In this document: positions 45,513-57,009 of the stretch, piece after piece | How positions within the stretch are numbered: the first letter of the stretch is position 1 | Layout of the letters: each line of letters starts with the position of its first letter | DNA from: Halicephalobus mephisto | Lineage: Eukaryota > Nematoda > Chromadorea > Rhabditida > Panagrolaimidae | Reading direction: 5' to 3' | DNA: 64,000 nt | Assembly (NCBI GenBank): GCA_009193035.1 | Contig: SWDT01000154.1 | Coordinates: 62,001 to 126,000, forward strand | Notes under the pieces: generated by a model | Databases searched by the model: none | Told to the model about the DNA's origin: nothing | What the model saw: only the letters and a program-made list of their open reading frames with translations | Program-made: the position numbers and the translations under genes

Positions 45513-48500
45513 ATGCCCCGATTACGATCATTTTCGATTTTATTAATTATTTTTCCTTCTGTTCTTTCCCAGTACTATCCAGACTACAGACCTAGAGACA
45601 ACTCCCTCTGGCACAATGGCGAATATCCCGTAAGATTATTCGACATCCCGACGATCCAGGAAAAAACAAATTTCCCTTTCCACAACGTCCAATACGACAA
45701 CGCTCCTCTCAGACAGCAGTTTCTGCAGCAAGGAAGACAGGTGGAAAGTATTTTTGTTCCTTATGAAGTTCAAAGTAATCAGGAAAAAAAGAAGGACATC
45801 ATTGCTGACCAGATAAGCTCCCTGCTTCCGAACAAACAAGTCCAGGAGAAGATGTTGGAAATCGTCGACTCCAAGTGGGTTTGGGGAAGGTTTACAAAAT
45901 TGACAAATTTGAATAATTTTTTAAAGAAATTTAAAAATCAAAACAATATCAAATTAGATATCGAACAAAAATCTGAAAAATTAATCCATTCAAAACTGTT
46001 TGAAAAGTAAAAAAATATATTTGATAAATTTTATTTTTTTACTGTAATTCAAATTTCAAAAGTTTTTCAATTTCGAAAATGTTAATTTTTCTACTTAATA
46101 TCTAATTGGATACTGTAGTTTAAGTTTAATATTTAATTAGATACTGTAATTTCTAATTCAATATTTAATTAAATACTGTAATTTTTAAAATTTAATACTG
46201 TAATTTTCATTTAATATCTAATTGGATACTGTAATTTTTTTCATTTTAGTAACATTCTAGAGACAAATCACTCGTGGAGAAGATTTCGGATCTTTCGAAA
46301 ATGTTCACAGTCTCCAGTAGAAGCAGCGGATTGGATCAATCTGAATTTTTCCACGATCTTGTGGAGAACGACAGAATCAGGGAAAATGTCATGCACGAAC
46401 TCCGGGATTCGTTAAATCCTGAATACAAATCCATCGCGGACGAGTTGGTGACGATTCAGAGAAACAAAACTTTGAGTGACAATCAGAAACTAAACATCCA
46501 AGAAAATGTCATTGGAAATCTGGCTCAACAAGCCAAAAAAGCTTTCGAAGGATTCGAAACACTGTTTCAAAGTAGGTTTAAAATAGGATTACTGTAGGAC
46601 TTAACTAATGAAAAGTTTTAATTACAAGAATCCAGATTGATTTAGTAGTTTCATTTGAGACGAAATCATTAAAAAAAATTAAATTTTATAATTCAAGAAA
46701 AAAAAATTAAATTTTGTAATTTAAGAAGAAATTAAATTTTGTAATTTTTTTAAAGGATTTGTTTACGGTGCTTATTTTTATACAAAAATTATTTAAATTG
46801 TATCTACTTTTTTGGGAACTTGTTCTTAATAGTTTTTTTAGGATCTCGTCGAAATCGTCGACAGTTGAAAGATGATCCAGAAATTTGGAACTACCGTTCC
46901 CCTATCTATGCCAAGCCTGGAAGCGAATCCTTCCCTCCTCACTTGATCCCCTCCGCCCCGATCGTCAATGTACCCCCTATTCCAACAGCACCACCTCCGA
47001 CAAACGGGAACTATGCAGATAAACTTACGAAAAACAGATTTATCATGCCGACTCCTTTGGAAAATCGTCAACAGAACTATCCCCCTAAGGGCTTTTTTCC
47101 TCAAGAACCAACGAGACCTCCAGCTTTCGTCCCGATGACTGCGGATTACAGTGTGCCTCAGGTTCCTTTTTTCGAACCACCCAAGCCCCCGACGACAATA
47201 CCCCCACCCACGTTCGGGATGGACCTGAGCGAGTCTCCAAACACGAGGAGCAAGGCCTTCGAAGACAGAAATAAGATATTCCAGAAAGAACAAGAGCTGT
47301 TGAATCAAGGAAGAGCTACAGTATGGAGTGACGGAAGCCAGTTCATCGAGAGAGGCCAGCAAGGCATGAAGCAGATGGTGAACAACGTGAGAGGAACACT
47401 CGGCGGAGTTCCAGTTCCGCAATTTGTTCCGAATAATAATCAGTACGACAATAACAATAAGGTAAGTTTGTAGGATTAGAGAACGCGCAAAAGATAGATG
47501 GATGTTTTAATCTTATCCAAGAATCCAGGATCTAAAACTACGGAATTACATCGAAATTAACAAAGAAAATTTGTTTATTCGAAATGGTCTTTCGAAATGA
47601 GTTAAATATTCTTTTAAAGTCTTCGAAATGTAGATTCAGAATCTGTATTCAATTTCTGCCAAACGACTATTCGAAACGCGATAATCTGGAAAATCACTAT
47701 ATTTAAAATTTAATTTTTTCGTGTTTGTTTTTTTCCAACTTTCGATATATCAAACTCTACATATTTTATTTTCTTGTTATACAAAAACGTTCAGCAAAAA
47801 TTAAATATAGATTCCTAATATTTATCTGACAAGATATAAAATTAGGCATAACTAGTTTCAAAAAACATTTCGAATAAATCCACTCCTCTTCTAAGATCTA
47901 CTTCGAAGACGATCTGGGACATAAAGTAGAAATTAACAGTCTTCCATTAAGTTTTTACAGTGAAATAACTGTTGAAAAAATATCCAATTCAACACCAAAT
48001 TGTAAAGCAACTAAGTGTCCCTGAGGCGATTTTCATAATAAAGAAATAAAAAAATAAAACTTGTAAATTCTATCATAAATCTAAAATTGATATCAATAAT
48101 TCGTTAATTCTCGAAATTTAGCAGGATTTAGGATTTTGGGAATTCATTTCATATATGACTTTAAAAATAAATCAACTGAATTAAATCCAAATTTGTTTCA
48201 TAATTTCCGACCAATTAAGATTCACGAATTTTTCGAATTCTGGATATCTGCTCGAATTTTCGAAAGTTGATAAATTAATTTTTAATGTTCGAAAATTATT
48301 CGTTTTCTGAAAATTTCTAAAAATAATCTTTCTGTTTTCAGCCTCCGGTCATCGACGTCGGTGTTTCTTCCCCGGTTCTTCAATCCTCTGGAGTCTCCCC
48401 CATTATCCCTATCAACAACCCCAGAGGTATCGTATCCTTCGACACTCACATCAATCGCTATGATTCCGGTTCTGAGAAAAACACGAACAAAGTCATTTTG

Positions 48501-50135
48501 CCGGAAAACTTTATGCAGACAATCGACTCCAAAGCACCGGTAGTCACTTCTGGCAGGAATCCTGGATTTCAAAATCCTGTCCTGGAGCAGACCTTCACCT
48601 ACATCAGGAAACCCGGCAGAATGTCTCCCTTCGGATCTAATACCGGCCTGCCCCCAGGGTACGTCTCCATGGGATTCAACGCACCCACTTTCCCTCCACT
48701 CCCAGACCTGAGAATCGGCCAAGAAAATTACGTGCCTAATTCTATGGGGAAAGATCAAGCCAGACAGATCGTCCAACAAGGAGGTTTTTATCCGGTCATT
48801 GAAGGTGCTAATTCTCGATATGGCTCGCAGACAGGACCAATAGGAACCCATGGATACGACGGGGGCCCGTATGGATCGAGTGTTTCTGCGAGAGACGGCA
48901 AACCGGACAACACTCGGATTCTCACAAGTATCAACAACAAGAACCAGAAAATTCCAGAACCTGAGACCATGATCCTCACTAAATTAAATCCTCCAAATAA
49001 CTTAGGATCTGAAAGAATTTCAACTACAACAACTACGACGAAAGCTCCAGAAGTCACTCCTTACACTACTTATCCCGACTACCGACAAGTCCTCTTCCCC
49101 GTGCCCCTCAACCAAGCCAAGGCAGATCCTCGGCCAGCAACGTGGAACGGACGGAAACAGGGCATGTTCGGTGGAGGGACGAACGAGTACCGGGAGGACC
49201 AAGGAAGACTAGTCGAACAGGAATTCTACAAAGACATCAACAATCAAAATCACTGGCCTAGTGCAGTTGACGACAAGAGGATGAAGGGATACATTGATCC
49301 AGCGGTGAGATATGGACCGGTAGTCAGTCTTGAAAATAGTCCAAAACCGCCTTATGAGGGAACTAGCAGAGCGAGTCAGAAACAAGGCTACATGGAGGGA
49401 GATGACCTGAGTTCCTCTGACGTCATCGGAAGCAGACAATGGGGAATGGACATTGAAAGAAGTTTCACAACTCCGCTTCCGTGGAATGAGCAGACCACAA
49501 CGATTGTCAGTGTTCCTCAAATCGACATTGATTCCAGGTGAGAAACTTTTTAAAATCTGAATTTCGCGGGCTTTGGCAAAGTGTTCCAGTTAAGGATACA
49601 GAACTAGATTACTCTATAAATCTCGTCAGAATTAAGTAATTATTCATTTTCCATGATTTTACAATCTTACATTTTAAAAAATGTATTTAAATTCCGCGAA
49701 TTTTGTCAAACTGGTCTATACACAAAAAAGTGTAACTTTTGATTTTGTTAAAAATTGCGAAATGTAACAATTATCACATTTTTCATGAATATTTGGCATT
49801 TATGACGAAAATTAAAATGTAATAGTGACGATTATTATTTATTACTAGACCGAAAGTCACGCTTTTTGTGTACAGTCAACTTATTAATTCTTTTCAGATT
49901 ATCGTTTCCGGCTAATCAAGGAGCTAAGCCGAACGACAAAGAAGTTGTTTGGAACAGATTATCCGAAACTGCGATGAAACCCCCAGAGGAAGGCCAAGTC
50001 AGACCCTACTTCGGTCCCGAAGAAATCACTCGAAGTAGGTACATCAACATAAATCCTCCTCCAAATAACCTCAGAGATGGAGTTAAAAACAAATTTGTCA
50101 AAATTGATTTACCAAATACTTCGACTATTTCTTAA
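45513..50135 (+). CDS. Large secreted Pro/Asn-rich extracellular protein, 908 aa
   Basis: Exons 45513-45874, 46261-46571, 46842-47461, 48342-49537 and 49898-50135 join in frame. The N-terminus 'RLRSFSILLIIFPSVLS' is a good signal peptide, cleaved before 'QYYPDYRP'. Residues ~75-224 are helical and charged ('KKDIIADQISSLLPNKQVQ', 'EKISDLSKMFTVSS'). A basic 'RSRRNRRQ' site at about 225 suggests furin-type cleavage. The rest is low-complexity, rich in Pro, Asn, Gly and Gln ('PPKPPTTIPPPTFG'), with Thr runs. I do not recognise the family. Composition suggests a cuticle, eggshell or other extracellular-matrix component, but that is inference. It has no cysteine-rich domain or membrane anchor. It lies beside matrix genes chhy-1 and let-268, in convergent orientation to chhy-1. 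Confidence 0.72.
46090..46240. repeat. ~33-bp tandem repeat in intron 1 of the secreted-protein gene
   Basis: Four to five copies containing 'taatatctaattggatactg' or variants. Confidence 0.7.
49718..49876. mobile_element. MITE family 1 copy in intron 4 of the secreted-protein gene
   Basis: The left end 'acacaaaaaagtgtaactt' and the right end 'aagtcacgctttttgtgtac' are inverted repeats. The core is in reverse orientation relative to 36980 ('ttcatgaatatttggcat', 'taatagtgacgattatt'). Confidence 0.7.
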
Positions 50136-51811
50136 TTAAAATGGGAATATTTATTTTTCAAAATAAAATGGAATTGGATGATGTTTTAAAAGTAATTATG
50201 AATTAAAATTTAGGAGTACTGTATGAATATTAGTATTATTTTTTCGAAGAAATTTGCAAACATAGAAGACAGGAATCAACTTATGTAGAACTCGAATGGG
50301 GTACGGTATCATTGGAGAATTCAACTTCTGGAATCGAGCTGTTTTGTCTCTGTTGGTCCGCGTATCGATGAGAAAGGTACTTGACACTTGGAAATCTGAT
50401 TCATCCGCCTTCGTGGTGGAGCAGATTCTTCAGCCACCTTCTATATTTTTCGTGGTTTTTGGCGAGTTGGTGTCACTGTTTCCCAATCGTGTTCTCCATG
50501 TCCTTGCGCCATCTGTTGGGCTTGAGGTTGTACGTCAGGACATGGATTTGTGTTTCCGTCTGGGGAGCAGTCCTTCGGATGTTTTGGTCTTCAAGTCCCT
50601 TCAGGGTTCCGCGCATCCTACTGCCCTTCGAACGGCTTCTCCCGTCTATGCCGGTGGGAACTCTGAGAAAGGTAGATTTGCAGGAAAGGTTTATCCAACA
50701 AATGCCTAAGGCACAATACAAAAATATCGTCGGACTCGACACATGCTACAAACACAACAATTCTCGCCAAGACGAACTGTATATTCCTTGGTGGATGCTA
50801 AGGGAATCCATTTGGGACTAAGTGTTCGCTGCTGGTTGCGCTTCCCATTAAGGATAGAATGTCTGATCCAACAGTTTCGTTTATCTGCAGCTGTATTCTT
50901 GATAAGTACCCTGTTTGCAATACCCCATCACTGTCTTAGTAGTCGTTTTGCACTCTGTATGGAGCTTCACCCATTGCTTCCATGTGGCTTCAACTTCCTT
51001 CGACTGAATCTCCGTTGATCTTTGCACGTGTTTTTGTTCGTTCTTGAGAAGTAGACATGATTATTGCTCTCCTGATGTCATTCTCACTACTTTGTGGAAT
51101 TTTCAGGCAATTCTCTCGTCGGATCTCGTTCATATCATTGATTATCAACCACAACTGCCGAACGGATTTTCTGCAACTATTGTGACCAGCCTTAGCTATA
51201 TACCTACTTTTTACTCCCCCATCTGAAACACAACCCGTGGCAAACGACAGTACTGCTTCAAGGAGTTATTTTCGTGCCGTGACCACAAGGCATTTGAAAA
51301 GACACTGGAATTAGTGGTCACAACAGCGATAAAAACAACTTTTAAAAAATCCACTTTTCATAAATGACACTGATCGAACAAAAAGTGTTTTTTGATTTTT
51401 CTGTCGATTCAAAGACTATTAAAATCTGAAAAAAATTTCATAAAACTGGTCTTCAAAAATTTATATTGCTATAAATTTTCCAAAATTACTTCATCCAAAG
51501 ATCAGAAGTTTTTTACATAACATTTTATAGATTTTTTTAATTCAGAATTTTGTGAAATTTTTAAGAATCAGAATTTTTTAGAAAATTTTAAAGTTTTTAA
51601 GAATCTTATAAAAACTTTGGAGATTTTCAGAATCTCAGAAATTTTCAACTTATTTCGGAATAATTTAACAGTGTTATTTATTTTTAATTTTCACACTTGT
51701 ATGATACAGTATTTGGAAACATACAATCCTCTTTTTGGTGGATTTTAAATCTCTTGAAACTTTACAGAAGAAGTAGTTAATTTTTGGTTACGGTTTTCCG
51801 TCATTATCGAA
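50136..51811. other. Intergenic region with a retroelement-like remnant
   Basis: It lies between two convergent genes. The section 50290-51240 is much less AT-rich than the surrounding DNA and contains the remnant described at 50401-50742. The rest (51340-51780) is AT-rich with degenerate repeats. Confidence 0.45.
50401..50742 (-). pseudogene. Possible non-LTR retrotransposon reverse-transcriptase tail
   Basis: On the minus strand one frame reads 'TYNLKPNRWRKDMENTIGKQ', then a TGA at 50473-50475, then 'HQLAKNHEKYRRWLKNLL'. The spacing R-W-x2-D ... W/stop ... A-x4-Y-R-x-W is typical of the C-terminus of non-LTR reverse transcriptase polyproteins (RW..D..........W...A..R..W). The stop falls where a tryptophan is expected. 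The flanks have no intact frame. Confidence 0.35.
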
Positions 51812-53744
51812 TCAAAATTCAAATTGGAATTCACAATTTCCCCCGACGAAACCGGAATCACAATGACATTTGTAATTTTGCCTCGTCCAGGGCCCGAACC
51901 CGCACTCGAACGGGGGAGTCAGTTTCCGTCTGATGCAGATCCCGTTGTTATTACACAATTCCCTGTTACAATCAGATACTACTTTCGTTAATTTTTGAGC
52001 TTTCGGACCGTAGATGGTTTGGAAAAATTTCTTGAATCCTGGACACCTGTATTTCATGTTCCTTGAACTTGACCAGATAATCAGACCCTGGATACCGTAA
52101 CCGGCTGGCTGGACAGTGGAGAGACAAGTATCTGTCTGGAAAATGTAAAAAGTTAATTTTTAAATCATTTTTAAAAATGAATAAAGATCGATGTGCAAAA
52201 AATGTAGTACACAATTTCCACTCAGGACCAAGTGAATATTTCAAAAGTATAACTTTATGGTCCTGAGTGGGAACTAAATTAAACTTAAATTACGATTTCC
52301 ACCCAGGACCAAGTAAAAAATTTTAAAAACTTTCTTATAGTCCTAAGTGGAAATCATAAAAATTACTTTTCATATTGATCGAATGACTTTTTTCTTTTAA
52401 TGAACGAAAATTCATACAAAAATACATTTAAGAAATAAATCCTCTCAAGACCACCCGGACTTCCATAAATCCAGAATTAATCCCTTGATGGATTTTTGCG
52501 TTAATTTTTCAGATAATTACAGTAGTCCCACCTTGTTGTAATAGTCAGTGTCGTTGTAGTAAAACATAGTAAAGGGATAAATAGAGATTTCTTTGCCGAT
52601 GTTCTTCCTGACAGACAAAGCCTCCATGATCCTGGCATGAGTGTTTCTTTCCCTCCAGGATTTGTCCATTTTGTTTCCGTTGTAGTAATATATCGAAGGA
52701 AACAAGGCAGAACTGGCTTCGAAGAGCCAGTTGAGTCTTCTGTTGGCTCCTCGTTGTCTTCTGGAACACCGATTTTTGTACTTTCCGGCGTCATAGTTGC
52801 AGCTGGGAAATCCGTAAAATCCAATTTTTCCGTTCGGGAGAAGCCGACGGACTGCTCTGATCGTTCGTAACATGAATTTCCTAAAAATAATTGTAACTAT
52901 TCAATCAAGTCACTATTCAAAAACAATTCCAACAAAAAACTTGGATAGTGACTGATTTTGAAACATTTCTGTTTTCAGTCACTATCCGAACTTGTTTTAG
53001 GTAGTCATGGATAGTGACTAGAAAATTCAATCCAAAGCACTGTTCTAGGCACTATCCGAAGCTCTCATTGGAACCGTCAAAAATAGTAACTTTAAAAAAA
53101 TCAAGTTCTTCAGTCACTATCCATCTGATTTGTCTCCAAACGAAAGACCTACTTTGCAGCTCTGTTGAACTCCTTTTCCGCCACCTCCCTCGCGAACCTG
53201 TCAGAAATCCCCGGATATCTTTCCTTTACCCAGTTGATCGATTCCACTTGGTAAATCCTCTTGTTACCGTAATTCATATCCCACAGCGGTCTCCAATCTT
53301 CGTAGTCAATTACAAATAATCCGGAAAATTTTTTTCTTTTTTTAATAAATTTCGAAATGTCGGTTTTTACTTTTCTCAAATGAGCACCCAAGTCGGATCT
53401 TTGGGGAATTCCGCCATTTACGACTTCCACTACTGTAGATTTCCCCTTAGGACTTATTTCTTCACTGTATTCCGGTTCTACTGTAGAATTCAAAATAATC
53501 AATTTCGGATACAGTCCCAAATTGGATTCATAAAAAGTCAGAATTTTGTCTCCCAAAAAAGTCTGATTAACGTTAGTCACAATACCGTAATCCTCAGGAT
53601 TTAAGGAATATTCACTTTTACACAACTTCGAAGGCACATTCCAGTAAAACTAAAAACATTTTTAAAAATAAAAAAATCAAAACTTGCCTCAAAAAAATGT
53701 CCATTTTTAAAAATTAAAAAAAATAAAAAAAACGAAATAAACAT
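51812..53744 (-). CDS. chhy-1: Hyaluronidase-family (GH56) chondroitin hydrolase, 408 aa
   Basis: Exons 53744-53688, 53649-53153, 52880-52532 and 52135-51812 join in frame. A hydrophobic N-terminus ('FISFFLFFLIF') serves as signal peptide. The mature start 'FYWNVPSKLC' is the family hallmark. Catalytic Asp134 and Glu136 lie in 'GLFVIDYEDWRPLWD'. 'NGKIGFYGFPSCNY' is also conserved. The C-terminus is an EGF-like module ('CNNNGICIRRK', 'CHCDSGFVGGNC'). GH56 enzymes cleave hyaluronan or chondroitin; the nematode enzyme is known to prefer chondroitin, hence the symbol (orthology inferred). The first intron has a GC donor (AG|GCAAGT). Introns 2 and 3 are loaded with inverted repeats. An acceptor one base before ATG 53744 suggests trans-splicing; let-268 ends 440 bp upstream on the same strand. 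Confidence 0.88.
52214..52349. repeat. Paired hairpins in chhy-1 intron 3
   Basis: Two inverted repeats in a row: 'ttccactcaggaccaagtg' with 'ggtcctgagtgggaa' (52214-52272), and 'tttccacccaggacca' with 'tagtcctaagtggaaat' (52294-52349). Confidence 0.75.
52930..53130. repeat. Hairpin repeats in chhy-1 intron 2
   Basis: 'ttggatagtgactga' pairs with 'tcagtcactatccgaa' (52940-52991). Further copies of the same two words follow at about 53017, 53050 and 53114 in alternating orientation. Confidence 0.75.
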
Positions 53745-53751
53745 ACTGAAA
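53745..53751 (-). promoter_or_regulatory. Candidate spliced-leader acceptor for chhy-1
   Basis: On the minus strand ATTTCAG ends one base before the ATG at 53744. Confidence 0.5.
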
Positions 53752-54184
53752 TACACAAAACGGCCAAGTTTTAGAAAAATTCAAATTTTATTGGGTTTTT
53801 TTCAATGTCAAAAATTGCAGATGTTACGGCCATAAAGTCTTCTTTCTGGGACTTGATCGCTGGTTCTCCCTAAGGGCTCGTATTTCAAGGTGGATAAAAA
53901 ATAAGAAAATTCGATAGTTTTCAACTTAACGAAAAGCAGATATATGAAATCCCGCCTTCTAAAAATCCAATTTTCCTAAAATTAAAAAACTGAAAACAAA
54001 TCTCCAAAATTGCGTATTTTTGCAAATTATTTTCGAATTTTCAAATCCATTAAATTGAAAAATAATTTAAAATCCATCAAACTTGAATCTTTATTTCGAA
54101 ATCTATTATTGCCAAAGAGGAACTATCCAACGATTAAAGCAAGTGATTGGCACATTATTAGGCTAGTCAACTTTAAAACACGTA
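53752..54184. other. let-268/chhy-1 intergenic region
   Basis: About 430 bp, AT-rich in its left half. I see no gene, RNA or repeat. It is short enough to be an operon spacer. Confidence 0.4.
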
Positions 54185-56764
54185 TTACGGATTAATAAAT
54201 GAGACCAAGATATATCTCGTTCCCTTTGTAGTTGGCAGTCCCTCATGGAGGTGAGTAAGTCTTCCAGGAAAGAGCATTGACCAGCCCGGTTCGTCTGCAG
54301 GGACGGTGCAATTGTACCTGATATAACGGACCCCTCCACCCTCGTAGTCTACTCCTTTCTTGTTTAAAGCAATATCGATGGAGTAAGTGGAGGCATCATG
54401 ATGAGGACGAAGCGAAGATTGCTCGTCAGGTTTGTATCGAACCACGAACATCATGTTGGATTTAATGGGCTGAAGTAGAGCTTTGAATTACTCCAAAAAC
54501 GAAATTCGGGGAAATCTATGAATAGCTAAACACCGAGTCGACCAGTTCAGTAATGTACTAAATTCAGTCCAACTACTTTTGAAGTAAATTTAACGCATTG
54601 CTCTATTAAATATAAAATATCGAGAAATACATTAAAAAGAGCAAATTATAGTCTAGGATTAAAACTAAACCTCATCTACTTTAAAATTATCCCCCCAACT
54701 CTATTCCCGCTACCGTAACCTACCCTCTGATAGAAACCGATGAACGTCTTCTCCTGCATAGGAGCAACATAATCATCTATAATCTGAAGCCACTGTCTCT
54801 CGAACCCAACCTGATTCATGTGGATGTCCCTGGTAGGAACGTTCTCATAACCACCGTCCAGTCTTCTGTCGTAGTTAGATCCATCTGACCATTGACCATA
54901 GTTCTCCATTACTTCAATAATCTCCTTGCAGAACCTCAAACTCACAAAAGGAAAATCATAGACGTCAGGACAAGCCAGAGGGACCTCGACACCCTCAGTC
55001 AAGTAGTGCTTGTACTCAGGATGGATGTACCTCTTTTCCCAGAGGTCTTTGTTGTTAGGATAGTCGTACAATTCCGCATTAACGTAATCTTCCGGGATGC
55101 TTCCGAAATTATCAGAAACAACCAAGAATCCATAGTCTTCTTCGTTGTCGACGTACATGAAGTGTCCTTGGTCCCGGCAGAAGAAAGCAAAACTCATATC
55201 CGGGTCATACTTTCTCTCGTATTCATAGGCTTCCATGAAGTACGGTAGTTTCTGTCCAGAAACCAAGATGGCTCCAGTGATGAAAGGGACATTCCAGAAT
55301 CCTCTCTGTTTCCCTTCGACAATGTCGACATAGTCAGAAGATCTAGCGTAAAATCCAGTGTTGGAGACCGCACCCCAGAAGTTTGTAAACAGTTTCTCCG
55401 GGACTGCAACCATCGGAGCGAGAATTCGTCTGAAAATTAAAATAAACAACTAATCAGAATTCACAAAAACTTACAGATCATGAATCTGGGCTCTTTGGAT
55501 GATTTTCGTCAGAGTATCGGATTTCAGATGGACATCCGGATCAATGGCAAAGACAAATTTGGATTTTTGAATAAGGCCATGATGACTGAAAACAATTTCT
55601 TTGAATACTCCATATAAAAGCAGAAACTTACAAAGCCTCGTTCCTGGCGGAATATTCACATATGCCACTTTCCGGTCCTCTTACTAAGACAGATCTGTAT
55701 TTCGTTCTGTAATTTTTGACGAAATTAGTCACTTCTTTGACGTTTCTCTTTTGATTATTATAAACAAACAAATCAATGTTCTTCTTAGGATAGTTGAATT
55801 CTGCCAATTTCTCAAAGAACTCCTCGACATAAGGAACGGGTTTTCCAACAATCACAGCCAAAGTGATCATTGGGTATTCTTCCATTTCGTTTTTTACTTC
55901 AGTTTCTTTGCATTTCTGACAACCAATTCTACTGTTGAATCCTCCGGCGACATAGTTCTCCAGAAAATTCAGATGAATTTTACTTGGACCATTGCCGTGG
56001 ATGATCACAGGATGAGTATTGTAGCTTTTGTGGAAGATAATTGCTTGGCCGTTTTCGTCATATTCTACTTCGGCTTCCTCCGTGGCTCCATTGAGATTGA
56101 AGAAGATCCTTGAAATGGAGTCCAGGCCGATTTTCAGATTTGCTCTGATTTCGTCATCCAAGTAGAGCTTACTGTAGAAGAGCTGATCATCTTCGAAATC
56201 GAAAACATCAGCATTCCCCAGAAGCTTTAGCAACTCCGGAGCATATCCCATAAACAAGCCGGAGTTTAGGAACCTTTCTCCAAATGTCACCAAGGGGTAC
56301 TTTGGAGCGAGGGTTTGGTCTGGCCAACAGAAGGGTTCTGCTCCGAAGAGGATTCTATTGTCAGGGAACTCAATGAAGAACCTTCTCAAGATCGTGGTGG
56401 GATCAGCCATAATTACAACGTCGTAACTGAAACGTTGTTCGTTGATGTTGTTAGTAACTCAAGCAACTTACGCATCGACAAATAAAACGATAGTTTCGTC
56501 GCCGAAGCTCTGATCTATCAAGTACTCCCTCAGTAGCCTAATCTTCTGTCCTCCACCTAGTCCCTTCATGGACCCTCCCTGCCACTTCTCTCCCATCCCA
56601 AGGACATGCAACTCATGTCCGTACAACTTTGCTGAGGCCTGGAGCCTTCTGAATCCATCGGTTTCGTCAGTAGCGACAGTAACGAGATGAAGCTTAGGGT
56701 CTCTGCTGAGGCCGAGAGAGATAAGAACACAGATAACCCCAAGGAAGACAAAAAAACGAGCCAT
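54185..56764 (-). CDS. let-268: Procollagen lysyl hydroxylase / glycosyltransferase (PLOD), 729 aa
   Basis: Exons 56764-56472, 56426-55632, 55585-55475, 55429-54724 and 54469-54185 join in frame. The length is almost identical to C. elegans LET-268. The signal peptide ('[17 protein letters not shown]') targets the ER. The N-terminal glycosyltransferase-like domain contains 'LFVDAYDVVI' (DxD-like metal site) and '[10 protein letters not shown]'. A second transferase-like segment includes 'FAIDPDVHL'. The C-terminal 2-oxoglutarate/Fe(II) oxygenase keeps the iron ligands His658 and Asp660 in '[10 protein letters not shown]' and His708 in 'RLTHLHEG', and Arg720 in 'GTRYILVSF' for 2-oxoglutarate. 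It hydroxylates and glycosylates collagen lysines, needed for type IV collagen secretion. The exon 4 donor is GTAGGT directly after 'GFYQR', which restores the family alignment to '[12 protein letters not shown]'. An acceptor three bases before the ATG suggests SL trans-splicing. Confidence 0.95.
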
Positions 56765-56775
56765 TATCTGAAAAG
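56765..56775 (-). promoter_or_regulatory. Candidate spliced-leader acceptor for let-268
   Basis: On the minus strand TTTTCAG ends three bases before the ATG at 56764, with no upstream coding exon visible. Confidence 0.5.
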
Positions 56776-57009
56776 TGTTAAAAATCACACTACTGTGGAA
56801 GTTCAAAAATGATTTTTTACGAAATTCTCTCGACAAGAATTTTTAAATCCTTAAAAAAGTAGCCTAAAATTTGTTTTACGTGGTGATTATTTCGTAACTA
56901 ATCTTCTGGGAAATTAATTTCTCCTAAGTAGACAGAACTTTCTAGATTGGGGTCACACAGAGTACGTAACCCTTCGTCTTTGGGGTTGATTTTCATATAT
57001 GAAACTACA

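Noticed and set aside
46838..49520. Several long minus-strand frames opposite the secreted-protein gene
   Set aside because: Antisense shadows of the proline-rich coding exons; the plus strand has signal peptide, consistent splice sites and sensible composition.
54676..54723. Reading through the let-268 exon 4 to [15 protein letters not shown]
   Set aside because: That frame ends in a stop; the GTAGGT donor after GFYQR restores the family alignment into the last exon.
54892..56113. Plus-strand frames opposite let-268
   Set aside because: Shadows of PLOD coding exons, which show clear catalytic motifs on the minus strand.
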